Positions 7,190-10,722 of a stretch of 10,722 bases of DNA are shown here, one piece after another. The notes below the pieces were generated by a model. That model was given only the letters and a program-made list of their open reading frames with translations. It ran no database searches and had not been told where the DNA came from. The position numbers were made by a program, and so were the translations under genes. The DNA lies in the NCBI GenBank assembly GCA_902773195.1, contig CACYDL010000040.1, forward strand, positions 1 to 10,722, written 5' to 3'. Each line of letters starts with the position of its first letter. Position 1 is the stretch's first letter. This stretch comes from an uncultured Lachnospiraceae bacterium (GTDB taxonomy: Bacteria > Bacillota_A > Clostridia > Lachnospirales > Lachnospiraceae).

Positions 7190-7246
7190 AAAAAACGGGC
7201 GGCCGGCGGAATCTTTCCCCCGCCCCTTAGGGCGGGACCGGCCGCC
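7190..7246 (-). terminator. Leader terminator (putative attenuator) upstream of the 763-aa regulator
   Basis: Read on the minus strand, a nested structure has an outer stem GGCGGCCGG/CCGGCCGCC (plus-strand 7198-7206 and 7238-7246) and an inner 7-bp stem CCCGCCC/GGGCGGG (7219-7225 and 7230-7236) with a 4-base loop. Six T's follow at once (plus-strand A-run 7190-7195). This is a canonical intrinsic terminator, yet it points into the regulator gene, between its promoter and its start codon at 7157, with no upstream minus-strand gene to end. A further CCGGCGG (plus 7176-7182), next to the Shine-Dalgarno, is complementary on the RNA to the first arm and could form an alternative pairing. Attenuation is inferred. 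Confidence 0.65.
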
Positions 7247-7272
7247 GGCCTCCGATTTGTTTCAATAACATG

Positions 7273-7301
7273 AGTATAAATGAACTTTTAGATTTTAACA
7301 A
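7273..7301 (-). promoter_or_regulatory. Promoter of the two AraC-GH39 genes
   Basis: On the minus strand a -35 box TTGTTA (plus 7296-7301) is followed after exactly 17 bases by TATACT (plus 7273-7278), so transcription should start near 7266, leaving a leader of about 109 bases. A perfect TTGACA further upstream (plus 7337-7342) lacks a good -10 at normal spacing. The area is an AT-rich island in GC-rich DNA. Possible operator elements overlap it: AGATT-TTAAC-AATCT (7290-7304), and two direct copies of ATTTTAAC (7292-7299, 7306-7313) 14 bases apart. Confidence 0.65.
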
Positions 7302-7376
7302 TCTCATTTTAACTTAAAAAAGAACCCTGAAATCCGTGTCAAGCGAAAAAGAAATGCCACCTAAAAGCGTTACAAC

Positions 7377-7385
7377 TGGTATGAT
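7377..7385 (+). promoter_or_regulatory. Extended -10 promoter of the deglycosidase operon
   Basis: TGGTATGAT (7377-7385) is an extended -10 element (TGn plus TATGAT) with no recognisable -35 at 16-18 bases, about 57 bases before the start codon at 7442. The start region TATGATAGTATCAG resembles that of the 636 promoter. The untranslated leader contains a small hairpin CCCGC-GAG-GCGGG (7406-7418) and then AAAGGAGG (7429-7436), five bases before the ATG. A missing -35 beside divergent AraC-type genes suggests activator control. Confidence 0.55.
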
Positions 7386-7441
7386 AGTATCAGTCAGAGA
7401 AAAGACCCGCGAGGCGGGCGAAAAAACCAAAGGAGGCAGGC

Positions 7442-7837
7442 ATGGCAGGAAGGCAGATATTCAATCCGGAAGGATTCAAAAATGTCGAACAGGACGGAAA
7501 GGCTTGCGGGTTTGAATTCCAGTTCAAGCTTCAGTACTATCGCGGAATCACTCTTTCCATCATCCGGGACCTGGCCGTGACGATAGACGGAGAGGCCATT
7601 CCCCGGGAAGATGTCCGGCTCACGGTAAACGGCGAGACGTTCACCCTCGAGGAAGCCAGGACGGTGGTCAGCCCTCTGTACCGCTGGGAGTTCGGCGAGT
7701 ACGCGACGGTGACCGTGGTCAAAGAGGGCGGTCTGGCGAAGGGTCCCCATCACATCAGCGTTATTCAGCACATCGCCCCGTCGTACATGCCGTTCCCGAT
7801 TCAGGCAGCCTGTGACGCAGATTTCGAGATCGCATAA
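7442..7837 (+). CDS. C-glycoside deglycosidase beta-subunit-like protein (DUF6379)
   Basis: This 131-residue protein has no signal peptide and is predicted to be mostly beta strand. It fits the small DUF6379 family, whose characterised members are the beta subunits of bacterial C-glycoside deglycosidases (Dfg, Dgp and Car systems). Recognisable features are FEFQFKLQYYRGITLSIIRD near residues 24-43, a VTIDGEAIP strand-turn, RWEFGEYATVTV, and the ending GPHHISVIQHIAPSYMP. In known complexes this subunit packs a beta sandwich against the TIM-barrel alpha subunit. That partner is encoded next: the alpha gene starts 12 bases after this stop, with its ribosome site AAGGAGG overlapping the TAA. Length and context agree with the family. 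Assignment rests on remembered family features, not on a search; the substrate may be a C- or an O-linked 3-keto-glycoside. Confidence 0.75.
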   Translation: MAGRQIFNPEGFKNVEQDGKACGFEFQFKLQYYRGITLSIIRDLAVTIDGEAIPREDVRLTVNGETFTLEEARTVVSPLYRWEFGEYATVTVVKEGGLAKGPHHISVIQHIAPSYMPFPIQAACDADFEIA

Positions 7838-7848
7838 GGAGGAGAAAG

Positions 7849-8907
7849 ATGAGCATTAAGAGAAGCGTTTCTTCATACAGCTATCAGGATGAGTACTATG
7901 ACGGCAAGCTGGATCTCGAAGGCATCCTCCGCGAGACCGCGAAGACCGGCGCGACGGGCATCGAGCTTCTGGCCGAGTCCAACATCAAGCAGTTCCCGAA
8001 TACCATTTTCAAGGAGGAGTTCCAGGAGCAGTGGCAGGGCTGGCTGAAGAAGTACGGCCTCACGCCCACCGCCTATGACGCCTTCCTCGAGAACCGCATC
8101 TATGACAACCGCATGCTGAGCCTCGGCGAGCAGATCGAGATGATGCAGCGCGACCTCAAGTGCGCGTCGATCCTCGGGTTCTCCTGCATCCGCACGCTGG
8201 TTTCCACGCCCATCGAAGTCATCGAGGGCAGCCTTGAATACGCCGAGGAAGTCGGCGTGAAGATCGGACTCGAGGTCCACGCCCCCTTCTCTCTCAATTC
8301 CTCCTGGGCGCAGGGCTACCTTGACCGTCTCGACAAGCCGGGCTCGAAGTACAATTACTTCGCCTTCATCCCGGATATGGGCATCTTCTGCAGGCGCGTC
8401 CCGGACGTCGTCGAGGAGAAGTGGAGGAGAGCCGGCGCGAAGGAAGAGTTCATCAAGATCGTCAACGACGCCTATGCCTCCCGCGTCGCCAACGGCTTCA
8501 CGAAGATCGAGTATTCCCTGAATCTCGGCCTCGCCAACCTCAACTACAGGAACGCCAACGGCCTCGGCGAGCTCACGGAGAAGTTCAAGTCCATGGGCGC
8601 CGGCCCGGCCGATTTCGGATACCTCAACGCCAGCTACACCTATTCCTGGAGCAATCCGCAGGATCTGATCGACAACATCGACCGCATCTGCCACACCCAC
8701 GCCAAGTGCTACAACACCGACGAGAACTACGTCGAGACCGCCACGGCGATCGACGAGGTCGTCGCCGCCTACAAGAAGGCCGGCTATGACGGATACCTCA
8801 GCACGGAGTACGAGGGCGGCGAGTGCCTGAGAGACGCCTTTATCGTCGACGGCATCGAGCAGGTCAGACGTCACCAGGAAGCTCTCCGCAGGGCGATCGA
8901 GGGCTGA
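7849..8907 (+). CDS. C-glycoside deglycosidase alpha-subunit-like TIM-barrel enzyme (sugar phosphate isomerase/epimerase fold)
   Basis: The 352-residue protein is a xylose-isomerase-like TIM barrel. Likely divalent-metal ligands appear at the usual places: E142 (GLEVHAP, with H144 nearby as a candidate base), D176 (FIPDMG), H282 or H284 (CHTHAK) and E320 (LSTEYEGG). In the characterised C-glycoside deglycosidases the alpha subunit holds a Mn-type metal and removes the aglycone from a 3-keto-C-glucoside by beta-elimination. An ordinary sugar isomerase/epimerase is the alternative, but direct coupling to a DUF6379 gene favours the deglycosidase reading. It is cytoplasmic, with no signal peptide or membrane segment. 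AAGGAGG precedes the ATG by 6 bases and overlaps the stop of the beta gene, so translation is probably coupled. Its last 30 bases, including TGA, are the first copy of the 44-bp tandem repeat that follows. Confidence 0.8.
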   Translation: MSIKRSVSSYSYQDEYYDGKLDLEGILRETAKTGATGIELLAESNIKQFPNTIFKEEFQEQWQGWLKKYGLTPTAYDAFLENRIYDNRMLSLGEQIEMMQRDLKCASILGFSCIRTLVSTPIEVIEGSLEYAEEVGVKIGLEVHAPFSLNSSWAQGYLDRLDKPGSKYNYFAFIPDMGIFCRRVPDVVEEKWRRAGAKEEFIKIVNDAYASRVANGFTKIEYSLNLGLANLNYRNANGLGELTEKFKSMGAGPADFGYLNASYTYSWSNPQDLIDNIDRICHTHAKCYNTDENYVETATAIDEVVAAYKKAGYDGYLSTEYEGGECLRDAFIVDGIEQVRRHQEALRRAIEG

Positions 8908-9009
8908 CGCCGGAGTGCCGGGAAGCTCTCCGCAGGGCGGTCGAAGGCTGACGCCGGATCCCCGGGAAGCTCTCCGCAGGGTGGTCGAGGGCTGACGCCG
9001 GACGCCGGA
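8878..9009. repeat. Three 44-bp tandem copies spanning the 3' end of the alpha-subunit gene
   Basis: Copies lie at 8878-8921, 8922-8965 and 8966-9009, each beginning GAAGCTCTCCGCAGGG and containing a GGCTGACGCCGG segment. The first copy encodes the last residues (EALRRAIEG) and the TGA; copies 2 and 3 lie after the stop, and the 44-base period shifts frame each time. The array partly overlaps an inverted repeat CCGGAAG-A-CTTCCGG (9005-9019). The rest of the gap to 9134 shows no gene; GGAAAGG (9121-9127) is the ribosome site for the next gene. Confidence 0.9.
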
Positions 9010-9134
9010 AGACTTCCGGAAATTCAGGAAAAACAGCGCGGGCAGCGGCGCGTTCCGCCTCCCGCGGCCAGTGACACAGGGTTTTATGAGTGCAGACTCA
9101 CCAAAGATAAAACAAAGAAAGGAAAGGTACAATC

Positions 9135-10244
9135 ATGGCAAAGATCAGAGCAGCAATTGTGGGATGCGGCGGCATCGCGAACCAGAAGCACCTTCCGGCT
9201 TTCAAGGCCAACGCCGACAAGGCGGAGCTCGTGGCTTTCTGCGACATCATTCCGGAGCGCGCCGAGAAGGCGGCGAAGGAATACGGCGTTGAGGGAGCGA
9301 AGGTCTTCACGGATTACAAGGAGATGCTCGCCGACGAAAGTCTGGGAATCGAACTGGTTCACGTCCTTACACCGAACGTCTCTCACTGCCCGATCACCGT
9401 GGCCGCGTTCGAGGCCGGCAAGCACGTCCTCTGCGAGAAGCCGATGGCTGCTTCCACCGCTGACGCCCAGAAGATGATCGACGCCTGGAAGAAGTCCGGC
9501 AAGAAGTTCACGATCGGCTACCAGAACCGTTTCCGCGACGATACGCTGACGCTTCACGCCTCCTGCGAAGCGGGCGAGCTCGGCGACATCTACTTCGCCA
9601 AGGCTCACGCGCTGAGAAGAAGAGCTGTCCCGACCTGGGGCGTTTTCCCGAACAAGGCCCTTCAGGGCGGCGGACCGCTCATCGACATCGGAACCCATGC
9701 CCTTGACATCACCCTCTGGATGATGAACAACTACGAGCCGGTTTCCGTCACGGGCTCCGTCTTCTACAAGCTCGGCCGCGACCCGAAGGGGCCGGAAGGC
9801 AACGTGTTCGGACCGTGGGATCCGGAGACCTTCCAGACCGAAGACTCCGCGTTCGGCTTCATCAAGATGAAGAACGGCGCCACGATCTATCTCGAGGCCT
9901 CCTGGGCGCTCAACATCCTGAAGTCTCAGGAAGCTTCCACGACGCTTTGCGGCACGAGAGCCGGCGCCGAGATCCATCACGGCGGAAGCTATCCGGTCGA
10001 CGAGCTGATCTACAACACGGTTGAGCACAACCAGCTGATGGAGAAGGTCATCTCTCCGGCAGGCGTCGTAGACTTCTTCGAAGGCGGAGCGGCTGCGGAA
10101 GCGGTTCGTGAGAGCACACAGTGGCTGGATGCCATCGCCAACGACGGCGAGCCGCTGGTCAAGCCGGAGCAGGCCTTTGTCGTCACGCAGATCCTCGAAG
10201 CCATCTACAAGTCGGCTGAGACGGGCAAGGAAGTTTTCCTTTGA
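9135..10244 (+). CDS. Gfo/Idh/MocA oxidoreductase, probable DgpA-type glycoside 3-dehydrogenase
   Basis: A 369-residue two-domain dehydrogenase. The Rossmann part has VGCGGIA (9-15), CDI (36-38) after the second strand, and EKP (101-103) with the catalytic-type Lys102. The C-terminal half carries RRRAVPTWGVF (161-171), GGGPLIDIGTH (178-188) with D184 and H188 in the expected pocket positions, and a sheet domain to the end. In puerarin-degrading gut bacteria an oxidoreductase of this family (DgpA) oxidises the 3-hydroxyl of the C-linked glucose so that the two-subunit deglycosidase can act, and can also reduce the freed 3-keto sugar. Its position behind the beta and alpha subunit genes supports that role here. 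It is separated from the alpha gene by 227 bases of repeats but no clear terminator, so it is likely co-transcribed. Substrate and direction are inferred; other sugar or inositol dehydrogenation is possible. Confidence 0.85.
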   Translation: MAKIRAAIVGCGGIANQKHLPAFKANADKAELVAFCDIIPERAEKAAKEYGVEGAKVFTDYKEMLADESLGIELVHVLTPNVSHCPITVAAFEAGKHVLCEKPMAASTADAQKMIDAWKKSGKKFTIGYQNRFRDDTLTLHASCEAGELGDIYFAKAHALRRRAVPTWGVFPNKALQGGGPLIDIGTHALDITLWMMNNYEPVSVTGSVFYKLGRDPKGPEGNVFGPWDPETFQTEDSAFGFIKMKNGATIYLEASWALNILKSQEASTTLCGTRAGAEIHHGGSYPVDELIYNTVEHNQLMEKVISPAGVVDFFEGGAAAEAVRESTQWLDAIANDGEPLVKPEQAFVVTQILEAIYKSAETGKEVFL

Positions 10245-10312
10245 TTCAGGGGAAATGAGCCCGGCGCCCCGGTCAGGCGCGCTTCATCCATGACCATTCA
10301 GTAACAAAAGAG

Positions 10313-10357
10313 AAGAGAGCCTCTGCCGCCCGGACGGGCGATGCGGGGGCTCTCTTT
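10313..10357 (+). terminator. Hairpin terminator after the second dehydrogenase
   Basis: AAGAGAGCC (10313-10321) pairs with GGCTCTCTT (10348-10356), and inside this GCCC/GGGC closes a GGAC loop; an asymmetric internal loop separates the two stems. Only TTT follows immediately (10355-10357), with TTTTT further on at 10375-10379, so efficiency is uncertain. It separates the deglycosidase operon from the MATE gene or leaves partial read-through into it. Confidence 0.55.
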
Positions 10358-10364
10358 GAGAGAC

Positions 10365-10386
10365 TTTGACAGCATTTTTGACAGCA
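10365..10386. repeat. Direct repeat TTTGACAGCA x2 before the MATE gene
   Basis: TTTGACAGCA occurs at 10365-10374 and again at 10377-10386, one every 12 bases, just ahead of the ribosome binding site AGGTG (10386-10390). Both copies contain TTGACA, the -35 consensus, but the start codon at 10397 is too close for a promoter using them. They could be an operator site or a chance duplication. Confidence 0.45.
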
Positions 10387-10396
10387 GGTGAAATCT

Positions 10397-10722
10397 ATGG
10401 CACACAACCGCTCGGCAAGAACCTTCAAACCCGTTGACATGACGGAGGGGACGCCCTGGAAGCAGATCCTGATCTTCACGGTCCCGATGCTGCTGGGAAA
10501 CATCGCCCAGCAGCTCTACAACACCGTGGACAGCATCGTCGTGGGCCGCTATGTGGGCGACAACGCCCTGGCGGCGGTCGGCAGCGCGGGACCCGTCATC
10601 AACCTCCTCATCGTCCTCTTCGTGGGAATCAGCGTCGGCGCGAGCATCATGGTGTCCCAGTTCCTGGGCGCCAGAAACCGCGAGGCCCTCTCCTACACGG
10701 TCGGAAACTGCGTGACCCTGAC
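10397..10722 (+). CDS. MATE family efflux transporter, N-terminal part
   Basis: The frame is open to the window edge, so only about 108 residues are visible. The sequence DMTEGTPWKQILIFTVPMLL, then a segment with GNIAQQLYNTVDSIVVGRYVG and DNALAAVGSAGPV, then a hydrophobic segment (INLLIVLFVGISVGASIMVSQFLGA) is the standard MATE/NorM start: TM1, the Q-x-x-Y-N-x-x-D loop, then TM2 and the SQ-x-x-GA motif. MATE proteins export drugs or aromatic compounds in exchange for Na+ or H+. AGGTG six bases upstream supports the ATG at 10397; a GTG at 10388 in the same frame is less likely. Lying after the deglycosidase operon it could export aglycones, but that is speculative; MATE genes are common in this group. 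Confidence 0.85.
   Translation, partial: MAHNRSARTFKPVDMTEGTPWKQILIFTVPMLLGNIAQQLYNTVDSIVVGRYVGDNALAAVGSAGPVINLLIVLFVGISVGASIMVSQFLGARNREALSYTVGNCVTL

Noticed and set aside
7873..10028. Long minus-strand frames (7873-9132 and 9084-10028) opposite the alpha subunit and the second dehydrogenase
   Set aside because: No domain motifs and no operon logic; they are the complement of well-supported genes with strong third-position GC bias.

Overview
The window reads as a GC-rich chromosome segment of a Gram-positive, gut- or rumen-type anaerobe of the class Clostridia, possibly near Lachnospiraceae. The basis is the gene families present (Sel1-repeat protein, AraC regulators carrying a GH39-like domain, Gfo/Idh/MocA dehydrogenases, a MATE transporter), the AAAGGAGG-type ribosome binding sites and the GC-rich third codon positions. 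The taxon is an inference and was not checked by any search.

Layout. (1) 1-369, +: the C-terminal end of a Sel1-repeat protein, followed by a 4 x 25-bp tandem repeat and a hairpin terminator. (2) 738-1796, +: a free-standing Gfo/Idh/MocA dehydrogenase with its own promoter, ending in another short repeat array and a strong terminator shared with the convergent genes. (3) 2145-4733 and 4866-7157, both -: two tandem paralogous proteins with an AraC-type N-terminal half and a GH39 xylosidase-like TIM barrel. In both barrels the acid/base glutamate of the family motif is replaced, while the nucleophile glutamate remains. (4) 7158-7441: a divergent control region with an AT-rich promoter island. 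It holds a -35/-10 pair for the minus-strand regulators, an extended -10 for the plus-strand operon, and an intrinsic-terminator structure inside the leader of the regulator gene. (5) 7442-7837, 7849-8907 and 9135-10244, +: a DUF6379 small beta protein, a TIM-barrel metal enzyme and a second Gfo/Idh/MocA dehydrogenase. This trio matches the C-glycoside deglycosidase beta subunit, the deglycosidase alpha subunit and the DgpA-type sugar C3 oxidase known from gut bacteria that remove C-linked glucose from flavonoids such as puerarin. (6) 10397-end, +: the start of a MATE-family exporter.

How the parts may work together (inference). A dehydrogenase oxidises the 3-hydroxyl of a glycoside. The two-subunit metal enzyme then breaks the glycosidic C-C (or C-O) bond by elimination, and a dehydrogenase reduces the released 3-keto sugar. 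The two AraC-GH39 proteins would be sensors: a GH39 fold without its acid/base residue is better suited to binding a glycoside than to hydrolysing it, and a C-glycoside could not be hydrolysed by such an enzyme anyway. The promoters of the 738 gene and the 7442 operon share a similar -10 and start region, and both have weak -35 elements, as expected of activator-dependent promoters.

The least ordinary features are the pair of sensor-like regulators (one of which has lost its second helix-turn-helix), the terminator in the regulator leader, and the short tandem repeat arrays that follow the stop codons of three plus-strand genes.
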